DNA from: JAITWN01 sp964437335
GTDB lineage: Bacteria; Pseudomonadota; Gammaproteobacteria; SZUA-140
Length of the DNA: 64,000 bases
Assembly: GCA_964437335.1 (NCBI GenBank)
Contig: CAYTGL010000011.1
Coordinates: forward strand, 14,377-78,376
Direction of reading: 5' to 3'
Shown: positions 50,118-57,967 of the stretch, in pieces
How positions within the stretch are numbered: the stretch's first letter is position 1
Layout of the letters: each line of letters starts with the position of its first letter
Notes under the pieces: generated by a model
What the model saw: the letters and a program-made list of their open reading frames with translations, nothing else
Told to the model about the DNA's origin: nothing
Databases searched by the model: none
Translations under genes and position numbers: made by a program

Positions 50118-51545
50118 ATGCACGAGATCCTCTTCGACGCCGAGCAAGCCAACGCCGCCTCGCCGCTCCGGGGAAGCGCCGTGCAAGCCCTGCACGACTT
50201 TGGTCTGCCGGGTATCGTGCTGCTGATCCTGGCCTCGGGCGTGCTGATCTATGCCTTCACGCGCAACGTCCGCCTGGCGATTTCGGCCACGCTGGCTGGC
50301 TCGTTCATGCTCGTCGCCTCGGGCTGGGTGTTTCAGTTGGCGCGCGCACCTCAAACGGCCATGGTCGAGCTTCCCCAGGGTGGCACCGTTCAAGTGTGGC
50401 CCGAAGAACCGCGTCATCAAATCGAGATTCCCCCAGCCGCCGCCGCGCCCAGCGAGGGCCTCCTCAAACTTACACTGGCCACCGAATCACCCGACCTGGT
50501 GATCTACACCGTGGCGGGTTCCCAGAGAGCCGAGGCCGCGGCGGCCATCGACCAACTGGTGGGAGCCGCGGGCCAAGGCTACAAGTTTTCGGCAGCCCAC
50601 GCGGGCGATCAACGCATTTATACACGCACGCAAACGGATCAAACCTTACGATCGTTCACGCTCACGCCCCGCTCGGTGGAACTGCAATTCGCCAAGCCGC
50701 CGACCAAGGAACAGTTGGCGGCCATTGACGCCGTGATTGAGCCACTGGCCGAAACGTGGAAGCTCACGCAGAAAAGCGGCTGGACCGGCCAGGGTACAAT
50801 CCGAACCCAACAACTGGCCAGCCAGGGAAGCGACGCCACCAGCCTTGCCTCCGGCTCGATGGCGAGCGGTTCAAGTGCTACCCGCGCCAATGGCAATGTT
50901 GCCGTGGACGATGCCGTCAACGTTGCCGTGGACGATAAGCTTTGGCTAGCAACGGCGAGGGCTGCTTCACGAGGTGCGTCCCCAGGCAAGCCGGCTTCGC
51001 AAGAGTGGATTCGTATGGCCGATCAGCCCGGCCGCATGGTCGAAGGCGCCTATGTCAAGGTGGCCAGCAGCGGCCGGTTTCTCTTGGCGCACGAATGCCA
51101 GCCTTCGCTGCAAGCGGCCATCGCCAACGAGGTTCGCAACTATGTGGGCCTCCGCTTGGGGACGAAAGCCGAACAGCGCATCGATGTGCCGAGGGAATGG
51201 ATCGAATCGCACGTGGTCAAAGCCGGCCCCCTGGAGCAAGACGTAGCCAGCGCCACGGTCGATGGCGGCGGCAAACGGCTGCATGCCCTGCTCGTGTTTG
51301 ATCAGCGAGCTCAAGAAGACCTCAAAGCCATGCTGCGCGACCGGCAGGTGCAAAACCGCAGTCTCTTCGCCATGCTGGTCCTCGGTGGCCTGGTATCGGT
51401 TTTCGGCGGCGTGTTCGGATACTTGAAAGTGGATACGGCAACCAAGGGCTACTACTCCGCCCGGTTGAAGTTCGCCCTGGCGGCGACGCTTTTTTTGGTT
51501 TCGGCGGCGATAGTTTGGGCGGTGAGGAGCGACCTGTTTTGGTAG
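50118..51545 (+). CDS. Multi-segment membrane protein of the kinase cluster
   Basis: The 475-residue protein has two N-terminal hydrophobic helices (about residues 30-50, LPGIVLLILASGVLIYAF, and 58-80) and two C-terminal helices (about 415-438 and 450-470). Between them lies a large soluble domain of about 330 residues with YVKVASSGRFLLAHECQPSL and IDVPREWIESHVVKAG. It probably has a periplasmic domain between two membrane pairs. AAGGA precedes ATG 50118. It lies between the kinase and ECF sigma genes. No family was recognised. Confidence 0.75.
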   Translation: MHEILFDAEQANAASPLRGSAVQALHDFGLPGIVLLILASGVLIYAFTRNVRLAISATLAGSFMLVASGWVFQLARAPQTAMVELPQGGTVQVWPEEPRHQIEIPPAAAAPSEGLLKLTLATESPDLVIYTVAGSQRAEAAAAIDQLVGAAGQGYKFSAAHAGDQRIYTRTQTDQTLRSFTLTPRSVELQFAKPPTKEQLAAIDAVIEPLAETWKLTQKSGWTGQGTIRTQQLASQGSDATSLASGSMASGSSATRANGNVAVDDAVNVAVDDKLWLATARAASRGASPGKPASQEWIRMADQPGRMVEGAYVKVASSGRFLLAHECQPSLQAAIANEVRNYVGLRLGTKAEQRIDVPREWIESHVVKAGPLEQDVASATVDGGGKRLHALLVFDQRAQEDLKAMLRDRQVQNRSLFAMLVLGGLVSVFGGVFGYLKVDTATKGYYSARLKFALAATLFLVSAAIVWAVRSDLFW

Positions 51546-51578
51546 AATTGACCCGTGCGGCCGCGAAGGCGGGAGTTT

Positions 51579-51627
51579 GTCATTCCCGCGAAGCCTGCCC
51601 TCGTGAAGACGGGGGGCGGGAATCCAG
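51579..51627. repeat. GTCATTCCCGCG palindromic repeat, interrupted
   Basis: TTTGTCATTCCCGCGAAG starts the repeat. Bases CCTGCCCTCGTGAAGACGGG interrupt it, and GGCGGGAATCCAG completes it. The inserted part resembles the CAGGC repeat seen at 53-55 kb. Confidence 0.7.
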
Positions 51628-51757
51628 GGCGGCGGATTGAGCGTGACTATCAGAATCACACCGAACTCAAATTCTGGCCCAGGCAGGTAATTCTTCAACA
51701 CTTCGCAAAACAGCCAGACCGCAGGCATCTCCTCAATAAAACCACTCTCAGGTCGCC

Positions 51758-52396
51758 ATGGCTCTTAGCGAATATGATCGCGTGTTGATTGGTCGCATTC
51801 GCCAGTCCCAAGACGAAGCGTGGGATGAAATGATTGCCCGCTTCGAAGGCCGGCTGCTGGCGTTTGTCGATAGCCGCCTTCATAACCGGGCAGCCGCCGA
51901 AGACGTGGTGCAAGAAACCTTCATTGGGTTCCTGACCAGCCTCCCCAACTACGACGAGCGGCGTCCGTTGGAAAGCTGGCTGTTCAGCATCGCGGCCCAC
52001 AAGCTCACCGATCACCTGCGCCGCGAAGGCCGCCGGCCGCGCGTGCCCCTCGTGGCCCAAGGCTCAAGCAACGCCAGTAGCTGGGACGTGCCCGGCGCCG
52101 CCCGCGGCGCCAGCAGCATTTTGCGCAGCGGCGAGCGGCAACGGTTGGAGCGCGACGCGCTCACCACGGCCATGGCTGAAATCCTCGACCACTGGCGCAG
52201 CCGAGGCGACTGGGAAAAGGTGCGCTGCCTGGAACTGCTGCTCGTCCGCGGTTGGGCCAACAAAGACGCCGCCACCCAACTAGGGCTCACCGAGCAAGTG
52301 GTGGCCAACTACAAGTTCGACTTCCTCTCCAAGCTGCGCACGGCAGTTCGCAAGCAAGGGCTGAACCACGACGTGTTCCCGGAGCTCAAACCTTAG
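51758..52396 (+). CDS. ECF-type RNA polymerase sigma factor
   Basis: The 212-residue protein has a sigma-70 region 2 (residues 10-85: IRQSQDEAWDEMIARFEGRL, AEDVVQETFIGFLTSL, LESWLFSIAAHKLTDHLRRE) and a region 4 (residues 150-200: WEKVRCLELLLVRGWANKDA and LGLTEQVVANYKFDFLSKL). The linker between them is longer than in many ECF factors. Its last 36 codons are repeated perfectly at 54791-54898. The gene after it encodes a small protein with the size and position of an anti-sigma factor. Confidence 0.93.
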   Translation: MALSEYDRVLIGRIRQSQDEAWDEMIARFEGRLLAFVDSRLHNRAAAEDVVQETFIGFLTSLPNYDERRPLESWLFSIAAHKLTDHLRREGRRPRVPLVAQGSSNASSWDVPGAARGASSILRSGERQRLERDALTTAMAEILDHWRSRGDWEKVRCLELLLVRGWANKDAATQLGLTEQVVANYKFDFLSKLRTAVRKQGLNHDVFPELKP

Positions 52397-52548
52397 GGAT
52401 CGAGAACCATATAACGAAGGGTGGCTGGGGTCTGGTTGCCGCTCGCCAGTCGTGGGCTACCAGGCAGCCGCTGCCGGCAACCAGCCCCCAGGCGAATCCG
52501 GCCCCACGCGATTTCTGAAAGTTGCGAGTTTTGCCAGATAAATTGCCT

Positions 52549-52950
52549 ATGAACATCACTTCCGAAGAACTCGAAGCCTACCTCGACGAAGGTCTCGCCG
52601 CGGCCGATATGGCGCGGATTGAAGACGCCCTGAGGGCCGATCCGGGGCTGACCTCGCAGTTAGCCGAGGTTCAAGCCCGCCGCGATACCGACGGCCACAG
52701 CCTCGGCAGCATTTGGCGGCGCGAGCGGCTCACCTGCCTGTCCCGCGATCAATTCGGCGCCTACCTGCTCGGCACGCTCGAACCCGAGATTGCCGACTAC
52801 GTGGACTTCCACTTGGAAACAATCGGCTGCCGCTACTGCCAGGCCAACCTGGCCGACCTGCGGGAACAGCAGGCCCAGCAAGCCACGGGAACCGAAACGC
52901 GGCGACGCAAATATTTTCAGTCGAGCGTGGGCTATTTGAAACCAAAATAA
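52549..52950 (+). CDS. Anti-sigma-like protein, copy 1
   Basis: The 133-residue protein, started at ATG 52549 (MNITSEELEAYLDEGLAAAD), has a helical N-terminus. Its C-terminal half contains LTCLSRDQFGAYLLGTLEPE, YVDFHLETIGCRYCQANLAD, so HLETIGCRYC gives an H-x5-CxxC-like pattern related to zinc-binding anti-sigma domains. No membrane segment is present, so it would act in the cytoplasm. It follows the ECF gene by about 150 bases and is duplicated at 55051-55452. Confidence 0.85.
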   Translation: MNITSEELEAYLDEGLAAADMARIEDALRADPGLTSQLAEVQARRDTDGHSLGSIWRRERLTCLSRDQFGAYLLGTLEPEIADYVDFHLETIGCRYCQANLADLREQQAQQATGTETRRRKYFQSSVGYLKPK

Positions 52951-52991
52951 ATGGTGATCAGGATCGAGGATTAAATAATGTCCCAATGTAC

Positions 52992-53020
52992 TCGTCATTC
53001 TTGCGAAGGCGGGAATCCAG
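52992..53020. repeat. GTCATTCTTGCG palindromic repeat
   Basis: TCGTCATTCTTGCGAAGGCG ends GGAATCCAG. It is a diverged copy of the repeat at 49931 and is itself duplicated at 55494-55522. Confidence 0.8.
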
Positions 53021-53164
53021 CTTACGTAGGTCGTGCACTGCATGACACAATGCGGGTCGATACTATATCATCGGCAATCTTGGTTCGGCGTTGAAATCGA
53101 ATGCACGGCGTTGAGGGCATCGTGCGAGCCCCAGTGGTAACATGGAGCGTGATTAGCGATTCCA

Positions 53165-53199
53165 CCCGCATTGTGGCAGGCAAGTAAGCCTGCCCTACG
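53165..53199. repeat. CAGGC palindromic repeat
   Basis: ACCCGCATTGTGGCAGGCAA followed by GTAAGCCTGCCCTAC, with arms GGCAGGC and GCCTGCC. This repeat is at the right end of duplication copy 1 and again at 55667-55701 in copy 2. Confidence 0.8.
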
Positions 53200-53280
53200 G
53201 GAACTGGCCTGGGTGCGGCCCGAGGGATCATAGACTGAACGCTCACAGTGACATGCAATCGAGCCCCTGCGCGAATAGAA

Positions 53281-53338
53281 AAGAGATTGGCGATTCAGAC
53301 CGCATTGTGGCAGGCAGAATGCCTGCCCTACCTTTGCT
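53281..53338. repeat. CAGGC palindromic repeat with flanks
   Basis: AAGAGATTGGCGATTCAGAC, then CGCATTGTGGCAGGCAGAAT and GCCTGCCCTACCTTTGCT. The same unit with few changes is at 54724-54782, and the flanking bases are also shared, so the repeat unit is at least 55 bases long. Confidence 0.82.
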
Positions 53339-53504
53339 CTTGCATTCTACATGAAACGCCTGGAAAGCAATGTGTGTCACCCTACTTGGGAAGAGAATCG
53401 CATGCGTTCTGCCTCATTTCGACCTGCATTTGGTGGGTACAAGCACAGCCACCCTACGAAATGCACCCAGGCTACGCTTGCTGAATGGTTACATTATTGG
53501 CTCG

Positions 53505-54371
53505 TTAAGGTAGGTCGTGATATCGAATCAGGACGGCAAGATTGTCATCCTTGAAACTCTGGAGTAGTTTTCGCCCAAAGACACACAAGGACTTTTCCCA
53601 AGGATGTCCAAATATGCCGCTTTCCAGATCAGGTGAAATAAAGACGTGGTAGTTTCCTATGGGTGCGACGCTTATGGGCCAAGAACTCACATCCAAAATA
53701 CGAGAGTCATGTGGATCAAAACGGTAGCATTGGTGATTCAAGTCCAACGCAAAGACGTAGTCTCCTTTAGACGTGCATTGCTGAAACGCACTGATGACAG
53801 TCCTCCTAAGAGACTCTTCGGCCAGCTGAAAGGCCAAGCTATCCTCGGACTGCAATGTAAGTAATGGACCCACGCCCCAAGTCAGTGCCCCAGGTGGCTC
53901 ATTGATTCCAGGCCATGACGACGGATCAGCGCCACGTCGAAAGGAGAATTCCGCCGTAAACCACTCCCATATACGTACCATTTCTTCATCGGACAGCCCC
54001 TTCCATCCTCTCTTCGCTCGATCCTGTTCCCTAAACAATTCTCCGTCTTTGCACCACTGCCTGAAATCCGACGGCTTTAGTAAGAACTCTCGCTGAATCT
54101 TATCGATGTTGCCGACTGCATAAGGCTGCTCCAAGCAATTCATGAGTCGCTCACATAGATCACCCAGATGATCGTCCCGACCAACGTGAAAGAAACCATT
54201 CAATCCCATCAGAAACCAACCAGATGGACGCTTGGCAAGACTGAAGAGTCTCTTGTTGGAAGGTTGAGCGACGATGGTGAGTTGTTCGCCATGATCGATA
54301 GAAGGCTCAACTATGCAGTTGATGCCTCTTTTCTCAATGGTTCTTCGAATCTTATCGTAGTCAGAGGGCAT
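53505..54371 (-). CDS. DUF2716 family protein
   Basis: The 288-residue protein matches DUF2716 in its second half: GWKGLSDEEMVRIWEWFTAE, FSFRRGADPSSWPGINEPPG, then ALDLNHQCYRFDPHDSRILD. The function of DUF2716 is unknown; members are often found near toxin or polymorphic-toxin loci in many bacteria. The first 110 residues lack a known domain. It lies alone within repeat-rich sequence between the two copies of the 917-bp duplication and is bordered on both sides by palindromic repeats. Confidence 0.82.
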   Translation of the reverse strand: MPSDYDKIRRTIEKRGINCIVEPSIDHGEQLTIVAQPSNKRLFSLAKRPSGWFLMGLNGFFHVGRDDHLGDLCERLMNCLEQPYAVGNIDKIQREFLLKPSDFRQWCKDGELFREQDRAKRGWKGLSDEEMVRIWEWFTAEFSFRRGADPSSWPGINEPPGALTWGVGPLLTLQSEDSLAFQLAEESLRRTVISAFQQCTSKGDYVFALDLNHQCYRFDPHDSRILDVSSWPISVAPIGNYHVFISPDLESGIFGHPWEKSLCVFGRKLLQSFKDDNLAVLIRYHDLP

Positions 54372-54399
54372 TTAGCACACGCATGAGCGAAAGAGAAAC

Positions 54400-54540
54400 T
54401 CAAAATGCAGGACCATTATGTATCCACGGGTCTTCAATGATTAGCCAAGAATTGTAGTGTTCGTTGGTTAGATATATCGTACTGGTGTTGCGATCAAACA
54501 CGAATCGCCGACCATCGCCAACCTTATCCGTGATGTAGTG
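54400..54540 (-). pseudogene. C-terminal gene fragment next to a repeat
   Basis: The minus-strand frame ends YITDKVGDGRRFVFDRNTST, IYLTNEHYNSWLIIEDPWIH and NGPAF, about 45 residues of convincing protein. Upstream the frame continues straight into the CAGGC repeat at 54544-54575. The coding part is therefore probably the tail of a gene cut by the repeat. Family unknown. Confidence 0.5.
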
Positions 54541-54543
54541 AAT

Positions 54544-54575
54544 GTAGGGCAGGCTGCTGCCTGCCACAATGCGGG
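54544..54575. repeat. CAGGC palindromic repeat, opposite orientation
   Basis: GTAGGGCAGGCTGCTGCCTG then CCACAATGCGGGTAG. This is the reverse complement of the unit at 53165. Confidence 0.75.
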
Positions 54576-54670
54576 TAGAATCGCCCCTCCCGGTCGCACG
54601 CGAAGGGGCGATGCGGCCAAGAGCCAAGACCATGCAAAAGACTCCGCCAAGAGCGACCATGACACAACCT

Positions 54671-54705
54671 CGAACCGCATTATGGCAGGCAGAACGCCTA
54701 CCCTA
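54671..54705. repeat. CAGGC palindromic repeat, diverged
   Basis: CGAACCGCATTATGGCAGGC followed by AGAACGCCTACCCTA. It is a diverged copy about 50 bases before the copy at 54724. Confidence 0.72.
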
Positions 54706-54723
54706 CATTGGCTGCGCAAATAG

Positions 54724-54782
54724 AGAAGAGATTGGCGATTCGAACCGCATTGTGGCAGGCAGAATGCCTGCCCTACCTTTGC
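54724..54782. repeat. CAGGC palindromic repeat with flanks, at the left edge of duplication copy 2
   Basis: GAAGAGATTGGCGATTCGAA, CCGCATTGTGGCAGGCAGAA, TGCCTGCCCTACCTTTGCT. Nine bases later the duplicated sequence starts, so this repeat abuts the copy 2 junction. Confidence 0.82.
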
Positions 54783-54790
54783 TGGGCATT

Positions 54791-54898
54791 ACCGAGCAAG
54801 TGGTGGCCAACTACAAGTTCGACTTCCTCTCCAAGCTGCGCACGGCAGTTCGCAAGCAAGGGCTGAACCACGACGTGTTCCCGGAGCTCAAACCTTAG
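54791..54898 (+). pseudogene. Truncated ECF sigma factor gene (tail)
   Basis: It encodes only TEQVVANYKFDFLSKLRTAV and the last residues RKQGLNHDVFPELKP, identical to the end of the gene at 51758-52396. Region 2 and most of region 4 are missing, so it cannot act as a sigma factor. It is a passenger of the duplication. Confidence 0.9.
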
Positions 54899-55050
54899 GG
54901 ATCGAGAACCATATAACGAAGGGTGGCTGGGGTCTGGTTGCCGCTCGCCAGTCGTGGGCTACCAGGCAGCCGCTGCCGGCAACCAGCCCCCAGGCGAATC
55001 CGGCCCCACGCGATTTCTGAAAGTTGCGAGTTTTGCCAGATAAATTGCCT

Positions 55051-55452
55051 ATGAACATCACTTCCGAAGAACTCGAAGCCTACCTCGACGAAGGTCTCGC
55101 CGCGGCCGATATGGCGCGGATTGAAGACGCCCTGAGGGCCGATCCGGGGCTGACCTCGCAGTTAGCCGAGGTTCAAGCCCGCCGCGATACCGACGGCCAC
55201 AGCCTCGGCAGCATTTGGCGGCGCGAGCGGCTCACCTGCCTGTCCCGCGATCAATTCGGCGCCTACCTGCTCGGCACGCTCGAACCCGAGATTGCCGACT
55301 ACGTGGACTTCCACTTGGAAACAATCGGCTGCCGCTACTGCCAGGCCAACCTGGCCGACCTGCGGGAACAGCAGGCCCAGCAAGCCACGGGAACCGAAAC
55401 GCGGCGACGCAAATATTTTCAGTCGAGCGTGGGCTATTTGAAACCAAAATAA
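55051..55452 (+). CDS. Anti-sigma-like protein, copy 2
   Basis: A perfect copy of the 133-residue gene at 52549-52950, with 270 bases of identical upstream sequence. If the promoter lies inside the upstream unit it may be expressed and double the dosage. If expression depends on the ECF gene transcript, this copy may be silent because its sigma gene is truncated. Confidence 0.85.
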   Translation: MNITSEELEAYLDEGLAAADMARIEDALRADPGLTSQLAEVQARRDTDGHSLGSIWRRERLTCLSRDQFGAYLLGTLEPEIADYVDFHLETIGCRYCQANLADLREQQAQQATGTETRRRKYFQSSVGYLKPK

Positions 55453-55706
55453 ATGGTGATCAGGATCGAGGATTAAATAATGTCCCAATGTACTCGTCAT
55501 TCTTGCGAAGGCGGGAATCCAGCTTACGTAGGTCGTGCACTGCATGACACAATGCGGGTCGATACTATATCATCGGCAATCTTGGTTCGGCGTTGAAATC
55601 GAATGCACGGCGTTGAGGGCATCGTGCGAGCCCCAGTGGTAACATGGAGCGTGATTAGCGATTCCACCCGCATTGTGGCAGGCAAGTAAGCCTGCCCTAC
55701 GGGAAC

Positions 55707-55886
55707 TTGGGCCGTAAGGACTTTTATGTCGACGATTTTTTGAGCCGGTACGAAGATATGTGCAACACTTTCCCAAAGCCTGAGTGGGCTGCCTCGCAAA
55801 TGCTTTCGAAAACCCCCTTGCCTGATTATCTCGCTGAAGGTTTGCGGTTGCTTTCAGAGGATGGCATTGATGTGGACAGTCTGTAG
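55707..55886 (+). pseudogene. Gene tail cut by the duplication
   Basis: Directly after the duplication end, the frame reads GRKDFYVDDFLSRYEDMCNT, then FPKPEWAASQMLSKTPLPDY and LAEGLRLLSEDGIDVDSL to a TAG. This convincing 59-residue end has no start, since its 5' part is replaced by the duplicated sequence. The family is not recognised. The junction is at 55707-55708. Confidence 0.6.
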
Positions 55887-55929
55887 ATGTAACCAAGTAC
55901 AGCGTGTGCGATGCAGGATAAACAATAAG

Positions 55930-56586
55930 ATGCACTTCAAGATACTTGTTCTTTTCGCTCCCGTGCTGATTTGGTTGGGTGTTGTGGGCTATACGGCCGA
56001 TTCGGCAAGAAGTGCTCCCCAACCACTGAAGCTTGCCTGGGAGCAGTTAGTGCCGGATAATGAAGAACTCGACGCTCGTGAACAGTTGACAAGTTTTGGC
56101 CGGTATGAGTTACAGAACAAGATGGTCCGGCAGGCGCAAAAGGATAACGAAAAGGCAATGTTTGCCATTCGGCTCCGCGTATCCGGCCTCGTCGAGCCCA
56201 TGTTGAATCGTTCGGTATCGTCTCCTAACCAGCCGCTGGCACTTCTGCATGGGCAATATGTTGACCAGGAACACCAGGATCGCTTCGGCAAAGACGCTAC
56301 GATCGGTATCTGGGTACGTGACTTTAGCTCCGTGAAAAACCTAAAAATCGGCGACGAGTTCGAGTTGCAGGGAAAGATTATCTACGTGGTGTATCACGTC
56401 GCCGATGATGTCGACATCGTCAAGCACATCTGGAGACAACGGGACATCAACACGAGCGTTGCCTACTTGCAGCCACACCTCACCGGTTTCTCGCGTGACG
56501 TGCGAATCTATATGGTAAACCCGAAAGTCGTCGCGGTAGCGAAAGTACAGTCTTCGAAAGATCGCGAAAGCCAGAACCAGAAATAG
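55930..56586 (+). CDS. Exported or membrane-anchored hypothetical protein
   Basis: The 218-residue product, started at ATG 55930 (MHFKILVLFAPVLIWLGVVG), has an N-terminal hydrophobic segment serving as signal or anchor. Then comes a soluble domain with MFAIRLRVSGLVEPMLNRSV, DATIGIWVRDFSSVKNLKIG and FELQGKIIYVVYHVADDVDI, which looks like a small beta-barrel. No family was assigned. It follows the gene tail at 55707-55886 after about 40 bases, perhaps in the same original operon. Confidence 0.65.
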   Translation: MHFKILVLFAPVLIWLGVVGYTADSARSAPQPLKLAWEQLVPDNEELDAREQLTSFGRYELQNKMVRQAQKDNEKAMFAIRLRVSGLVEPMLNRSVSSPNQPLALLHGQYVDQEHQDRFGKDATIGIWVRDFSSVKNLKIGDEFELQGKIIYVVYHVADDVDIVKHIWRQRDINTSVAYLQPHLTGFSRDVRIYMVNPKVVAVAKVQSSKDRESQNQK

Positions 56587-56737
56587 CCACGATTGGCGGG
56601 TTCCATCGACTGATCGGGTAGGAGGTCCGCATCGACGACCAAACAAAGAGGATTTTAGGAACGCACGAAAAATAACTTCCGGTTTTCTACAATTCCTTCA
56701 CTGGCGGGGCCATGCGAGCACGGCTGAAACGCCGAAG

Positions 56738-56905
56738 TTGTTTTTCATCAGTTACTTAGTGGCAAGTTCATCGCAGCATTTTTGGATGATACCGGTCGGG
56801 TTTGCCTTCGCGGGAGTTCCTGTCGGCTGGTTCGTAGGAGCTAGCGCATCGCCGGTTGTTGCTACACTGTTCGCGTTACTGGGGACATTTAGCAAATGTA
56901 GGGCA
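56738..56905 (+). pseudogene. Truncated membrane-protein gene fragment
   Basis: The frame encodes SYLVASSSQHFWMIPVGFAF, AGVPVGWFVGASASPVVATL and FALLGTFSK before running into a CAGGC-type repeat at about 56893. This looks like the start of a membrane protein cut off by the repeat. It has no convincing start codon context. Confidence 0.4.
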
Positions 56906-56919
56906 GGCTACATTGGCTA

Positions 56920-57399
56920 TTACGGTTCACCAGCCTTCGCTCCAACTGCCTCCGCCTCATCAAGTTCACATGGCATGGGCGAGACTTCAACTCGCGTAGT
57001 GAGACGAACTCCCAGAGCTTCCAATACACGGCTTGCTCTTTCCAACGTGATGCCGTGGTATTCGTTGCGTTCGTCACGGCAGACCTGAGAGTCGGAAACC
57101 CCCAACCTTTTGGCCAGTTCTGCTTGCGTGACACGTTGGAAAATCCGCAGAGCCACCAAAAGCTGCCCGATGCCTCGAAGGTTCTCGAACTCTCCAAAGT
57201 CACCTCGTCTGAGTCGCTCATAGCTTTCCGCCTCTTCATTCAACTGAGCGTGGAACGACAGCAGAGGGTCCATCAGGTTTTTGACTTCGGACGGCGATAA
57301 CCCCTGAGCCACAAGTTCCGCGCGATGTTTGTCGAGACGCTGTTTCTCTTCCGTCAAGCGTCGCACGATTTCTCGATATTCATTCTCAGTGCGGATCAT
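56920..57399 (-). CDS. XRE-type antitoxin-like protein
   Basis: From ATG 57399 the frame gives 159 residues. The first 85 form a coiled coil (IVRRLTEEKQRLDKHRAELV). The C-terminal half is an XRE helix-turn-helix (GIGQLLVALRIFQRVTQAEL, AKRLGVSDSQVCRDERNEYH). It overlaps the end of the nucleotidyltransferase-like gene by 14 bases, so the two form a pair read right to left. This layout fits an antitoxin with a DNA-binding domain that would also repress the operon. Confidence 0.8.
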   Translation of the reverse strand: MIRTENEYREIVRRLTEEKQRLDKHRAELVAQGLSPSEVKNLMDPLLSFHAQLNEEAESYERLRRGDFGEFENLRGIGQLLVALRIFQRVTQAELAKRLGVSDSQVCRDERNEYHGITLERASRVLEALGVRLTTRVEVSPMPCELDEAEAVGAKAGEP

Positions 57400-57967
57400 G
57401 TGGCGACTCCTTGACAAGTTTGACAATGCCTCGCGGCCGACCGTCCCGTCTCGACCTGCGAAACGCTGCTGGGAACTCCAACTCGTTGCCATGTTCATCC
57501 CTGATTCCGCACGGATTTCCTTGGATGTGCGGATAAAGCTCGACGCGATAAATGTGCCACATGGGAAGTTGGCGCTTCGGATAACCTCGATACGGTTTTC
57601 GAGAGTTCGGATCCCAATTCCATACTTTGTAGCTGTCCAACAAGTTTAACGACCGTTGCAGTTCGCCCGTCCGCAGCCTCTTGGCATCGCAAACGAAGTA
57701 CCCGTCGATATCATTCGGGTGGTCTTTGTCTTCTACAAAGGATCCGTCCACGAATATTTCTTCCACCCCGACTTTCCAAAGCTGATTCGCTAGAATTTGC
57801 AGCCTTCCGACCAGATACGCCCGCCAAGCCGCATCCCATTGCGGATAGACCAAAGGGGGTTGAGGCCCAAGCACCAACGACGAAACAAGGAGTTGGGGGA
57901 ACGTAACCGGATAGTCGCCCGGAGGCAGGAGCCCGTGTTCGTCAAAGTCGGGGATGTTGGGAAACAC
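57386..57967 (-). CDS. DUF6932-like nucleotidyltransferase-type protein
   Basis: The 193-residue protein has the N-terminal IPDFDEHGLLPPGDYPVTFP segment of the DUF6932 family and the motif EIFVDGSFVEDKDHPNDIDG, giving G-S then D-x-D as in the nucleotidyltransferase fold of MNT and AbiEii-type proteins. Such proteins transfer nucleotides to RNA or protein targets and occur as toxins. Its partner gene encodes an XRE protein with an overlapping start. The order of toxin-like first and XRE second is like several HigBA/MNT-type pairs. Toxicity is inferred from context. Confidence 0.78.
   Translation of the reverse strand: MFPNIPDFDEHGLLPPGDYPVTFPQLLVSSLVLGPQPPLVYPQWDAAWRAYLVGRLQILANQLWKVGVEEIFVDGSFVEDKDHPNDIDGYFVCDAKRLRTGELQRSLNLLDSYKVWNWDPNSRKPYRGYPKRQLPMWHIYRVELYPHIQGNPCGIRDEHGNELEFPAAFRRSRRDGRPRGIVKLVKESPHDPH

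Larger units (their letters stand above)
52289..53205 (+). repeat. 917-bp direct duplication, copy 1
   Basis: Bases 52289-53205 are repeated at 54791-55707 with an offset of exactly 2502. All stretches compared are identical, including non-coding parts. The unit contains the last 36 codons of the ECF gene, the whole 133-residue gene, and a GTCATTCCC and a CAGGC-type repeat at its right end. It ends at GGGAACT directly after the CAGGC repeat. Confidence 0.93.
52951..53504. other. Repeat-rich intergenic region
   Basis: It contains a GTCATTCTTGCG-type repeat (52992-53020), two CAGGC-type palindromes (53165-53199 and 53281-53338) and the right end of duplication copy 1. No gene was found; frames through the repeats are not considered coding. 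Confidence 0.6.
54791..55707 (+). repeat. 917-bp direct duplication, copy 2
   Basis: Identical to 52289-53205 in all compared stretches. Its left junction cuts into the ECF gene copy and follows a CAGGC repeat by nine bases. Its right end is at GGGAACT after another CAGGC repeat, where unrelated sequence begins. Confidence 0.93.
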
